Below, one piece after another: positions 46,611 through 57,812 of a DNA stretch of 64,000 bases. The stretch comes from Aphidius gifuensis (taxonomy: Eukaryota; Arthropoda; Insecta; Hymenoptera; Braconidae). The position numbers were made by a program, and so were the translations under genes. The stretch covers positions 22,160,469 through 22,224,468 of the forward strand of contig NC_057790.1 of NCBI RefSeq assembly GCF_014905175.1, given 5' to 3'. The notes below the pieces were generated by a model. The model was not told the origin of the DNA, did not search any database, and worked only from the letters and a program-made list of their open reading frames with translations. The first letter of the stretch is position 1. Each line of letters starts with the position of its first letter.

Positions 46611-48752
46611 ATGGATAATTCAAAAAATTGGATTAAATTTGAAAAATTACTGAATTTTGAAAAATATTTATTACAAATTTTTGGCTTGCGTTCAATGAAA
46701 ACATTATTTCTTAATAAACCCCATGCGAAAAATCATTACGAGACAATTTATTTTTTAATTTCTCTCACTGTAATCATTAGTATGACTTTTTTGATTATTT
46801 TATATATTATATCAGTTTGGGAAGATGATATTGATTCTGCAATAACTATGCTTTCAGTAGTATTTAGTGAAATAGTAACCATTCCAAAAGCAAGTTAATC
46901 AAATAAATTTTTCACATATGAATTTATAACAGTAACATATTTACATGTTATTTATACATTTCAACAAGCAGGGAATAATTATATGGTTTTACCAAGAGGA
47001 ACTGTACAATATTTTGGACAATTTACATGCAAAATGGAATACATCATTTACTCGGACTGAAATTCGAGATCAAATTTTAAAACGTGCCAAAAAAATTACG
47101 AAATTTCGTAATATATATGTTTTTTCTTTTGCAATTTTAACGATAACATATATGTATCCACCAATTCGGTATGAAAATAAAACATAGTTCATTCAAAATT
47201 ATATATGATCACTTCATCCATATATAGTTACTAAATTAATAATAAATTTATTTATAGTAACAGTCTCATTTATTTTAACCAAAATACAAATAACTCATTG
47301 GATTATAGCCAAACCATGTGGCCAACAGAAGTGTATCCAATTAAAATTGATACTTTTTCAAAATATATTTATATTTCAACCATCGAAATATATCACGGAC
47401 TCGTTTATATTATCTATTGTCATGTTGCAGACATTTTTTACATTCAAATATTCACACATATTTCTATACAATTTCAAGTATATAAATACAGTTTATTATA
47501 TACATGTGTAAAATCAATGAATCGAAGGATTTTTTATGGGCCTTGAAAGTAATTAAATTGAATCTTGAAGTAATTCGAATGATTTCAAATAAATATACGC
47601 GTTATTAAAATCATTGAATTCATAAATCTTGAAAGGAGTTAAAATTCGAATTTAATCATGTAAATATATTTTTTATGAACGACAAAAAAATCGATATAAA
47701 ATATTTAATATCAATGAAATATTATGATTTCAGGATTTTAATTGTAATTTTAAAAAGTTCAACTAATTTAGAAAATCACTGACTTTATTGGTAATTTGAC
47801 TCGTAAAAAGTCCCTCGATCAAATTTTTTTTGGTGCAATTTTAAAAATAATATATACCTACTTTATTTTATGCATTACCTTGCTTTTTGTAACAAATATA
47901 ATAATTTTTTTTGTCATTAGATCTTGGCAAATGATATTATTACAACAATTGATACACACAAATTTGGCAATAAAAACAACAAACTTACAATGAAATTGAA
48001 AAATATTGTTATCCGTCATAAAGAATTATATAAATTAATTGATATAATGAATAATCAATTATACCCTTCTGTTATATTTTCATCATTTGTAATAGAAAGT
48101 ATAAATATGTGTCTCAACATCTTTGAATTTCAAAAAGTATAATAAATTTTAGTACCAGTAAAAACAATATATTTTATGATTTTCATTATGACTAATACTA
48201 TATGTGGTAATAATCAAATTAATATTTAAATATTAAACTACTTTCAAGGCTATCGACAAAGGCGACTATTATGCTGCATCCAGAAATTTAATTTTAACAT
48301 TATCAATATTTTTTGAAATAATTTTATATTGCGTACAAGCTCAAGTCATTTGTGCAAGTGTAAGCGATAAACTTGTATATTTATTTATTTTATTTTTTCA
48401 TGATCTCATTCAATAATACAAATGGTTATTTAATTATAAAAATTTTTTATTATCAGGCTGAATTGATTCCACAAGCTATTTACAACAGTCAATGGACAAA
48501 TATTGATAAAAATTCAATACTAACATTTCAGATAATCATGACATGTTGTCAAAAAAAATTAACGTGTGGTGCTTATGGACTTGTGAATATTGATCACGAA
48601 CAAATAACTCAAGTTTGTTAAATTATCTAATTTTTTACATAACATATATATTTAAGAATAATTTTATAAATATTTACTTTAACACATTTTATGCTCATCA
48701 GGTTTGCAGAAGAACTGCCAGTTTTTTTGTTTTTCTTGATTCAATACAATGA
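46611..48752 (+). CDS. odorant receptor, copy 6 (GC donor at intron 1)
   Basis: Exons: 46611-46889, 46972-47168, 47258-47477, 47921-48136, 48249-48359, 48457-48612 and 48702-48752, giving 409 residues, open. Intron 1 starts GCAAGT. Exon 4 has one extra codon and several basic changes (THKFGNKNNKLTMKLKN) against the TNKNGNSKTLSMELK consensus, the most diverged loop in the array. Exon 7 ends early at TGA (LDSIQ). It is the last unit; sequence after the tail at about 49.08 kb is unrelated to the array. Confidence 0.83.
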
Positions 48753-49085
48753 TCGAGTAGAGTTCTCTTAATTTAATGTAATTATGTTTATTCTTCGTTA
48801 TCCTTTGTTATTATTAATTATTGATATTATCATTAAAATAAATTTACCAATTCAATAAAAAGTTAACTTAATTAAATTTATATTTATATTCATACTTATT
48901 AAATTTAATCACGGATTATCATGTTCCTCTTTTATTAATTTTGACGATGTTTAGTAGCTTTTTAATATAAAATTATTTATTTAATTGTTTTATTGTGTCA
49001 CTTTGTGCAATCCCAGAATTTTAGAAAGCTACACAAGTACAAATATCGTATTTTCCTGGACATAAAAAATAATAATTTCTAAGTC

Positions 49086-49960
49086 TGTGTATAAATAATA
49101 ATACAATACACATTTTGTAGATACTTATATAAAAATTTTAAATAATTAATTATTTATTGTTAAAAAATTGATTATATATATTTCAAGAGTAAAAAAAAAA
49201 ACAATATAGTATATAAAAAGTATTTGTTATTTTCAAAATTTTCAGAGAATTCAATGAGTATCTATAGAAAATATCTTCTTGAGTATTTTATATTACCAAT
49301 TGTATTTTATTTATTTTTAATTAACCACGTCATTATAATTTATAGTTAATCTTACATCAGAATTTGTTAAATTTGAAATTACAAATAATTATTTTTTTAC
49401 TTTTGTGTACAATTTTGGCTAATTTTCGATTAAGAGTTGCCAAATTTGGCAACACAAATAACAATTTTAATTGAATTTTGGCGCTTTTTGGACTTTAAAG
49501 ATGGCTTCCTCAGTGCTGATTCTTTGGCAAGTTGGCAACTCTGGTTACTTTGACATTTGATGCATTATGTGTGTTATACTGTTATGTTATGTGCATTAAT
49601 CAATCAACTGCATTCGACTTTCAATCAACAACAAATTACCGGTGCTCTGCACGTCATGCAAAGTAGCAAAATTGTTTATTAATTCATTTATCGTTGTTTG
49701 CAATTTTTGTGTGTAAATAAAGTGAAATCAATAAGCCATCAACACCCTGTAAATAAATTTCCAACAATTAAATTCACAAACACAATAATCAATGTACCTA
49801 TTGTCAAATCTAACTTTTTTTTTAATTAATTATTTTTTGTTTTAATTGTCTTAATAATAAAATAACAATTTTAAGTATTGTATTCACTGGATTGAATATA
49901 CATAAATTTAATTTAATGTTTAATGTTTAAAATTATTAAAAAAAAAAAAAAAGAAATAAA
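49086..49960. promoter_or_regulatory. upstream region of the A4GALT-type gene with an 18-base perfect palindrome
   Basis: GTTGCCAAATTTGGCAAC at 49436-49453 reads the same on both strands. A further GTTGGCAAC-like copy lies near 49530. The TTGGCAA units resemble NFI half sites, though their arrangement is not the classical one. The rest is A/T-rich, with no gene seen. Confidence 0.4.
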
Positions 49961-51272
49961 ATGATGTTGCTTAAATTAATTGCAAGAAAAAAAATAAAAA
50001 CTATACTAGCAATTGTATTTGTATTATGTTTATTTTTATTTACATTTATCATTGACACACATGATTTTGTAAAACGTGCACGAGTACTCACTGGTCATAT
50101 AGTGTTAGATAATATAACTTGTTATGGAGACTCATCAACAAATGGTTCAATTGATACATTTTCTATTTATGGTAAAAGTAAATTTCGAAATTTCGTTTAT
50201 TATCATATCAGTCAATAATAATTAATTAAATTTATCTTTACAGAAACAATGAACAAAACAGTTAGTTCAAAAAATATATTCTTTTTTCAAACAAATTGTT
50301 TTGGTTCAGAAGGAGTTGTTCTGAAACCACGTCAATTATGTGCCATTGAATCAGCAGCATTGATGAATCCAAATATGTCAATTTATTTATTAATTCTAAG
50401 CCATTCAAAATTTTCTAACAACACTGAGGATAATGTAAAAATGCTGCTAACAAATTATAATAATATATTTATAAAACGAATATATACAAATGATTATTTT
50501 AAAAATACACCACTTGAAGATTGGTGGAAAAGTGGTGTATTTTATGAAAGCTATTGGCCAAAAAGTCATATGTCTGATGTTTTAAGATTTTTAACACTTT
50601 GGAAAGTTGGAGGAATTTATTTGGATCTTGATATTGTTGTTAAATCGTGAGTATTTAAAAGATTTCTAATAATAATTCTTTAACTATTTTAATTTTAATG
50701 ATAATGTTATTTTAGATCACTTGAAAATTTAACTGATTTTGTTGGTGCTGAGGATGCAATTGATGCAAATGCTGCTGTATTTGGTCTTGGTCATACTGAA
50801 ATTGGTCGTCATGTTGCTAATATGTGTATTGAAGATTTACGTAAAAATTTTCGTGGTGATAATTGGGGTAATAATGGTCCAGGTGTTATCACAAGAGTAC
50901 TACAAAAACTTTGTAGTACAAAAAATGTAATTTTATTTTAATTTCTATAATTTAATCAACTCATTTTTGTTGAATATTAATTATAATAATTATTATTTAT
51001 AGGTTGCTGATATGACAACATCAAAGTGTCAAGGTTTTACAGTTTATCCACCCTCTGATTTCTTTCCAATACCTTGGAAAAAATGGAAATTATATTTTGA
51101 TGCCAAAGAAAAAAATAAAACAATGGATAAAATAAAAAATTCACGTACAATTCATTTGTGGAATTTACATAGTAAATCTGAACGTATTAATGTTGGTGAT
51201 CAGGTACCATATGGCATTATTGCTAATAAATATTGTCCAATGACTTATAATAATTGTGGAAAAGTATTTTAA
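49961..51272 (+). CDS. alpha-1,4-glycosyltransferase of the A4GALT family
   Basis: Golgi type II enzyme. Exons: 49961-50171, 50244-50646, 50716-50926 and 51003-51272, all GT/AG and in frame, giving 364 residues; human A4GALT is 353 and fly relatives are similar. Membrane anchor about residues 12-31 (ILAIVFVLCLFLF). The sugar-binding DXD motif is D198-L-D200 in GGIYLDLDIVV. The Gb3-synthase-type C-terminal domain follows (NWGNNGPGVITRVLQKLC, then YPPSDFFPIPWKKW). In Drosophila this family adds alpha4-linked GalNAc to arthro-series glycolipids (alpha4GT1), so GalNAc transfer rather than Gal transfer is the better guess. It is followed 750 bases later, same strand, by a beta-1,3-galactosyltransferase. 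The Met at 49961 and Met at 49964 are both possible starts. Confidence 0.92.
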
Positions 51273-52026
51273 GTATTTATTTTTTAATTATTTATTTTAG
51301 AAAAAAGTATCCATTCCATTTTGTTCATTAAAATAGATAGAATAATTGAATCGTCGTTTTTTTTTTTTAATTTAATTATTTGTGCAACTAATCCAAGGAT
51401 ATTATTTTTATTATGTATTGTATATTTTTTTTATACCTCAAAATACCTTCAATGCAAAAGTGCCTTCAATCATAGATACAATAAATGATTGTTCATTGAC
51501 AAAATCAAAAAAAAAATATGATGCAAATAAAATGACTGTTAGCTAAAAGATATTAATAATATGCCACCAAAAAATAGTATTTTTGTAATAGTACACTTGA
51601 TATTTTTTTCTATATTTAGGTAAATGTAAAAATAATAAAAAATATATACCTATTAACAATTGTAATTAAATGAATTATTTTTATTATTTTATTATTTTGC
51701 TAAAAAATTTGATTTAATTTATTTTTCAATAATATAATATATGTTAATTAATTATTCATTATTTTTTATATTTAAATTAAAAATAAATTGATGATTGTAT
51801 TATAATTTATTGTTGAACAATAAATAATTGAAAGAGTATAATAATAATTGAAATTTATAATCATTTAAGATAGTGAGGTTATGTGAAAAAAAAAAAAGGC
51901 TGTGCTATGCCCATGGACAAGTTAACAATAATAATTTCAATAAAGTTTAAACATAAAAAAATAAATATATTAACTTAAAAAATTAAGTATTAATGCAATT
52001 AAGTAATTTTAATAATTAATTAAACA
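51273..52026. other. intergenic between two glycosyltransferase genes
   Basis: A/T-rich with no open frame or clear promoter motif. It must hold the 3' end of the A4GALT-type gene and the start of the next gene. Confidence 0.5.
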
Positions 52027-53142
52027 ATGTTGAATCGACTGACATTTACCGGAAGAACAATTTTAAGTTGTCTTCTTTTGTTGCTTTGTTTATTGTCATT
52101 TTTATCAATACGTAAGTATAATTAAAAAATAAAAAATTAAACAAACAACATTAATTAATATTTACAAAATTTAATTAAATTTTTTTTTTCATTTAGTTTA
52201 TCGTCCAGACTGGACTTTAACAAGTCCCAAAAATTTAAGTTTATATATTAAACCAAATGAAAATACAACAATAATCAGTCCAAATGAAAATCATCATTGT
52301 AAATCATCTCCATATTTATACATAATAATATGCTCCAGTGTAAATAATCAAGATCAAAGAAATGCCATCAGAAATACATGGGGCAGTAGTCAACATCTTG
52401 AAGCTTTAAATTATTCTGTAAAAATTAATTTTATTCTAGGTCATAGTGAAATAAATCATGACAATGTGAGTATATATTTTAAATAAAGCTTTAATAAAAC
52501 ATTTATATATTAATTGTTATTATAAAATTGCAGGATTTAGTGTCAATTGAAGCTGATAAATATGGTGATATAATACAAGAAAATTTCCATGACTCTTATA
52601 ATAATTTAACAATAAAAGTTGGTATGATACTAAAGTGGGTCAATAAAAACTGCAAAGGAATAAAATATTTAATGAAAACAGATGATGATATGTTTGTTAA
52701 TATTGATAATTTATTAACAGCATTGTCATCAAAGCCACATGATACAAATATACTTATTGGACATTTAGTTGAAAATCAAATTCCAATAAGAGACTCTAGT
52801 AACATATGGTACACACCAAGATCAATGTATCATCATGACAAATTTCCAGATTTTGTATCTGGTACTGGTTATGTTATGAGTATTGATGTTGCAATTAAAA
52901 TTTATAATGCATCACTTAAAATACCATTTATTTTTCTTGAGGATGTTTATTTTACTGGAATATGTGCTGATAATGTTGGTGTTAAACCAGCACATCAATT
53001 AGGATTTAGTTTTGAACCACGTAGAGGAGATATAAATATATCTAATAATTCAATAACATCACATCAAGTTACTGTCAATATGATGCATGCAATATGGAAC
53101 ATGTCACATCATGGTTATACTAATTATAAAAAAACAGACTGA
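52027..53142 (+). CDS. beta-1,3-galactosyltransferase-type enzyme (GT31)
   Basis: Golgi type II enzyme. Exons: 52027-52111, 52197-52465 and 52534-53142, GT/AG and in frame, giving 320 residues. Membrane anchor about residues 12-28 (ILSCLLLLLCLLSFLS). GT31 motifs in order: RNAIRNTWG (the RxxIRxTW motif), KTDDDMFVN with the metal-binding D168-D169-D170, GTGYVMS, and FLEDVYFTG with E254-D255. A short lumenal stem with a possible N-glycosylation site (NLS, NTT) lies between anchor and catalytic domain. Family members transfer Gal, GlcNAc or GalNAc; the linkage cannot be settled from motifs. Given its neighbours, a glycolipid-capping Gal transfer is plausible. It faces the next gene tail to tail with about 410 bases between stop codons. 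Confidence 0.9.
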
Positions 53143-53555
53143 TCATTTTTAAACACATAAATTTCCATGTAACAAAGAAAAATTAATAGTTAATAAATTA
53201 TTTATATACTGTATATTTAAGAGAGTCTTTTACATTTTACATTTTATCTTTGTACAAGTTTTAATCAACTATAATTAAATTAATCAGTAATCACATTTTT
53301 TATTTTAATTAAATACTGACAGTAAACAGTTAAAAAAGAAAATCAGATCTATGATAAAATCTTAAAATCTAGAGACTTATTTTTGCTGTCATTATGAGCA
53401 AATAATTTTAATTAAGTATTGTAAAATAAAATTGTTTGATAATATATATCATGTACATGAATCATGAGGTTCTTGATAATCACAATTTTATAAAATTAGT
53501 TATATTATTAAAATAATCATTCTACTTGTTCTCGAGTTAATATAATAATTAAATT

Positions 53556-54617
53556 TTATACATCAGCAAGTATCCACAAATATAAAGGACGTAATTCATG
53601 ATCCAATACTTTGTATTCCAAATTACTGATGCCATCAGTGTCAAATCTTTGTTCTCCACTATGAAGTCTTTCATATCTTGCACTACTTGGAGTTTCTTTT
53701 TTATGTGTTAACATGTAATATTGTGCTACATTTGGTGCAAAACGTGTTACCTAAATGACAAACAAAATACAATTATTAAATTTATTATTGATAGGTAATT
53801 ATTTTTTATAAATTACCTCTAGACCTTTGTTCCTTAATCTTGAATACATATCATCATCTTCACCACCCCAGCCATAATAAACATTTGAAAAACCATTAAC
53901 TTTTTCAAATAATTTTCTTGTTATTGCAGTTGCACCACCAAATAATCCAGTATATGGTAAATTATATCTAAATGTATTGACACTTGAACTCATGTGTCTT
54001 GGCATTTTACTACATGCATAAATATTATCTGGATTTTGTGGTATTAAATCAATATCATGAAATATAAAACAATGAAAATTACTTATTTTAGTTGCTTCTT
54101 TATAACCAACATTAAATAATTTAGCACGATTAAATTCACGCATTGGACTTTGTTCAATGACAAATATTTTATAATCTAAATTTTGTAATTGAAGAAATGG
54201 ATGTATATAATTCATAAATATTGCTAATTGTATATCTCTATTACGATATGGTAAAATTATTGCAACATTAAATTGTGGATAACAATTATGTGGTTTCCAT
54301 TGTCCACCAGGTAATATACCAAGTCTTCTAGCCATAACACTTGGATCTTCATGTGGATATTTATTTGGATATAATATATCTGAACCACGATTACCATTTA
54401 TTTTAATTGTACATGAATTATCACGTTGTTCATATGATTTTTCTAATTCATCTGGTATATTTTCAGCTTTAACATAATTATAATGTGATGCAAAACGATC
54501 TGGATGTAAGCAATATGACAATAAAAATATTGATATCAATATACATGATATTATTCTTGCATATCCATAGAATAATACAATAAATGGTTTTAAAAAATTT
54601 AAAAAATTATTTGTCAT
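53556..54617 (-). CDS. beta-1,4-N-acetylgalactosaminyltransferase-type enzyme (GT7)
   Basis: Golgi type II enzyme. Exons: 54617-53817 and 53750-53556, GT/AG and in frame, giving 331 residues. Membrane anchor about 18-36. GT7 motifs: AIILPYRNRD (119-128), FNRAKLFNVGY (162-172), HDIDLIP with D188-x-D190, and WGGEDDDMYSRL (250-261). Exon 2 gives the usual C-terminal end (DGISNLEYKVLDHELRPLYL). At the position of Tyr289 in mammalian beta4GalT1 (QYFGG), which sets Gal over GalNAc donor use, this protein has Leu225 (GLFGG). Replacement of that Tyr by Leu, Ile or Asn is known to open the site to UDP-GalNAc, and insect beta4GalNAc-transferases carry such a change. Relatives are fly beta4GalNAcTA and TB. 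Confidence 0.9.
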
Positions 54618-55565
54618 TTTTATATAACCTCTTGCATTTGATGATATATTTAATTATTAATAATATCACTTTAATTTAATCTTACACTATTTTAAATAGA
54701 GATTTATTTAATGAGATTTTTATCCTCGTTTATTTGACATTATTGTTAAATTAATAATATCAATTGGTGTGTTTATTTGTACATTGTATATGTCACACAA
54801 GTCACATTGTAGTTTTTCTTATCTCAGCTGATTTGTTGTACTTTGTAGTAATTATTTACACTCCATTTTTATTTTCTTTCTTAATTTTCTGCGCATGTGT
54901 GTCTAATTTATTTTGAAATTATTATCATTTGACTTAGTTTAATAATTTTTCTAATTTCAAGCCTTTAAATGATTTGATATTGACTTGCAGTATTTTTAAT
55001 CAGTTCATTGAATATACAATTAGAGAATGTCATATCAATATTAAAAGCAAAAAAAAAAATCATCATCATCATGCAGTTGACAATTACAGCAGTGGATTTC
55101 CTTGAACTCTTTGCAATTACAGAAAATGTTTTATCATCATAAACACGCAATGAACTAATAAAATGTAAAAAAAAAAAAATATACACCAATGTTTATTGAC
55201 TCAACTTAATATTACATAACAAGTAGAAAAAAAAAAAAGTATCAATGCACTTTGCAATTTAAATTTTCAACGTCAAAAAATGACTTTCAAAATGTTAATT
55301 AAATTATAAAAATTTTAAACAAAGGTTGATTGATAATAAAATTCAACAAAATATCAATTTAATTTGATTAAGTCTTGTTTTATTGTAATGTTCTTTTTTT
55401 TAATGATGATTCAAGTTATCTATTGAGTTAATTATTTAAATTATTTCTATTTTTCATAAATATATATATTCTGTTTTTTTTGTAAATATAATATTCTATT
55501 GCATTTAACAACAACAACAACAACATGTATATTTTAATTATATTTATTGATAATTAAAATTATTG
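54618..55565. other. intergenic; beta4GalNAcT promoter side and 3' flank of ALAS
   Basis: A/T-rich. No open frame of substance. A CTCAGCTGATTTG stretch near 54825 is slightly richer in GC and could belong to the beta4GalNAcT promoter. Nothing else recognised. Confidence 0.45.
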
Positions 55566-57141
55566 TCAATGTACTGATATTGCTCTTGGTAATTCTTCTG
55601 GATTTTTAATAATTATTGGAGCATTTAAATTGTGAAAGACCTCAAGAGTGTCCTGCACAAATTGATCCATCATATCTTGAGTGTGTTTTGGAGTTGGTGC
55701 TAGACGTAATTTTTCTTCACCCTTGGCAACTGTTGGATAGTTAATTGCCTGAACATAATGACCCTTTTCACGTAACAAAGTATCAGCAATTTCAGTACAA
55801 AGTTGTGGATCACCAATCTAAAAAAATAAATACATACATAAAGTTAATAAATATTATCTATAAAAACGAAAGAAAAAATTATACCTTGATTGGAATAATA
55901 TGAGATGGTGATTGTTCAAGAGGAAGACCAGCTAGTGTTAATTTATTTTTCATATATTTAACATTTTGTTGATGTTTATTTCTCAATAGCCTTCCTTCAT
56001 CTGATGATAATATATCAATAGCAGTATGTGCACCATATAATACAGTTGGTGGTAATGATGTTGTAAATATAAAACCAGCAGCATAACTTCTAATCATATC
56101 AATAAGTTTAGATGTACCAACAACATAACCACCAACATTACCAAATGCTTTACCAAGTGTACCAGATATAATATCCATTTTATGTAAAACATTATCACGT
56201 TCACCAATACCAGCACCACAATTACCATATAACCCAACAGCATGTACTTCATCAATAAATGTTAATGCACCATATTTATGTGATATATCACACATTTCTT
56301 CAAGTGGACATATACTACCATTCATGGAATGTACTGTTTCAAATGCAACAATTTTTGGTATTGATTTATCAATACTTGATAATAATTTTTCTAAATGTAT
56401 TGTATCATTATGACGAAATATATGTTTTGGTACACAACTATTTCTAATACCTTGTATCATTGATGCATGATTACCAGAATCAGAAAATATATGACAATTT
56501 GGTAATATTTTAGCAAGTGTAAATAATGTTGAATCATTTGCAACAAAACATGATGTAAATAATAAACCAGCTTCTTTTTCATGTAATAAAGATAAACGTT
56601 TTTCAAGTTTTTCATGACCAATTGAATTACCAGATATATTACGTGTACCACCAGCACCAGCACCATATTTATCAAGTGCTTTTTGTACTGAATTAATGAC
56701 AATTGGATGACGTGACATACCCAAATAATCATTTGAACACCATACTGTTATTGGTTTTTCACCACATGTATATTCAATTGCTGATGGAAATTCTTTAGCT
56801 AAACGATTAACTTTTTTAAATATACGATATGAATGATCTTCTTTTTTTTTTTGTATTTGTTTATGAAAATATTCTTCATATGGAAATTGCTTATTTTTAT
56901 CAACATTTATAATATCTTCTTCAACAGCTGGACTTGCTTCTTTAACAGCATCTTTTTCTTTTGATAAAAATGGACATTGTTTTATTGTTGTATTATCAAT
57001 ATTATCATCATTTTTTGTATCAACAAGTGTACTTGATAAACGTGACATAACTGGACAATGTTGACGATAATTCATTACAACTGATGTACCATAATTACGT
57101 ATGTAATTTGATGATAAACGTGTTAAAAATGGACAAGGCAT
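55566..57141 (-). CDS. Alas: 5-aminolevulinate synthase, mitochondrial
   Basis: Condenses glycine and succinyl-CoA to 5-aminolevulinate, the first step of haem synthesis, in the mitochondrial matrix; PLP-dependent. Coding exons 57141-55885 and 55817-55566 (GT/AG, in frame) give 502 residues from MPCPFLTRL. Haem-regulatory CP motifs: CPFL near the start, CPVM, and a second CPFL. Catalytic core: NDYLGMSRHP, GAGAGGTRNISGN, FIDEVHAVGLYG, and the PLP lysine K331 in GTLGKAFGN. The last exon holds NYPTVAKGEEKLRLAPTP. The frame stays open upstream through the acceptor at 57159 and into a small exon (57345-57291), so a longer N terminus is possible. Fly ALAS is about 540 residues. The long exon is strongly AT-ending in codon use, the last exon much less so. 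Confidence 0.95.
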
Positions 57142-57812
57142 TTTTATTATATTTTTATCTAAATAAAAAATAATATAAATTACATTTTTACACATGGATA
57201 AATTAGATATTGATATTTAAGAGAAAGTTCTAAAATGAAAGTTGTTGTTGTTAAATTAAAATTATTATTATTTATGCTGAATAATATTACCTTGTTTACC
57301 AGGTATCAAGTAACAATTGACCTGTCGTACACCTTGACGTGCAAACTGCAATCAACAAAATTAATATCAATAATGATGATGATGATTATGTTGTTATAAT
57401 AATTTAGATCAACGGTAGATTTGTCAAATAAGTGCCAAGGTCTTGATGCTTTAATTTTCGTTAGATAAATGAATGATCATTCTTATGGTTAGATCTTTAA
57501 TACAAGACTTGTCGACAACGACTGACTGACCTGCGTGGACATGCGCGTGATTCAATCGAGTTGACACAATTCACTCGCATACACATTCAACCATTCATAC
57601 ACATATACATACACAATTTAATAATAATAATAAAAATATATTAATTAGTTAATTGTGAAATTAGTCTTTATTAAGTTGATGAAAAAAATTACTATTATTT
57701 AACTAGCTGTTTAATTTCAAATTAATATTTTATAATTTTTTTTTTAATTTTTAATTTATACCGATGATTTTTTTAATTTATATTAATAATAATAATATTT
57801 AAGACATACCAT
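57142..57812 (-). CDS. Alas: upstream exons of ALAS with a possible in-frame extension
   Basis: An exon at 57345-57291 is bounded by TTGATTGCAG and CAAG|GTAATA. Further upstream, ATG (57812-57810) is followed at once by a strong donor GTATGT. Joined to the main exon they read in one frame: M-FARQGVRQVNCYLIPGKQ, then DKNIIK-MPCPFL, 25 residues more than the start at 57141. The extension is basic, without acidic residues in its first 18 positions, as a mitochondrial presequence would be. It may equally be a leader that happens to stay open. Confidence 0.45.

Larger units (their letters stand above)
30320..49085 (+). repeat. tandem array of six odorant-receptor units, about 3.1 kb each
   Basis: Start codons at 31033, 34116, 37296, 40247, 43484 and 46611 give unit lengths of about 2.95-3.24 kb. 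Each unit holds an upstream conserved block, seven exons with identical phases, and a diverged tail. The tail's second part (ATACTTTCACATTGAC-like, about 30345) already precedes copy 1, while its first part (ATCGTATTTTCCTGGACA-like) ends near 49075 after copy 6. The array therefore begins and ends with complementary half tails, which places the duplication joint inside the spacer. No mobile-element ends are visible at either edge. Confidence 0.85.

Noticed and set aside
31033..48752. Receptors being gustatory rather than odorant
   Set aside because: The C-terminal LTCGAYGLVN...SFFVFLDSIQ pattern fits the 7tm_6 odorant family; I see no TYhxxxxQF-type gustatory signature.
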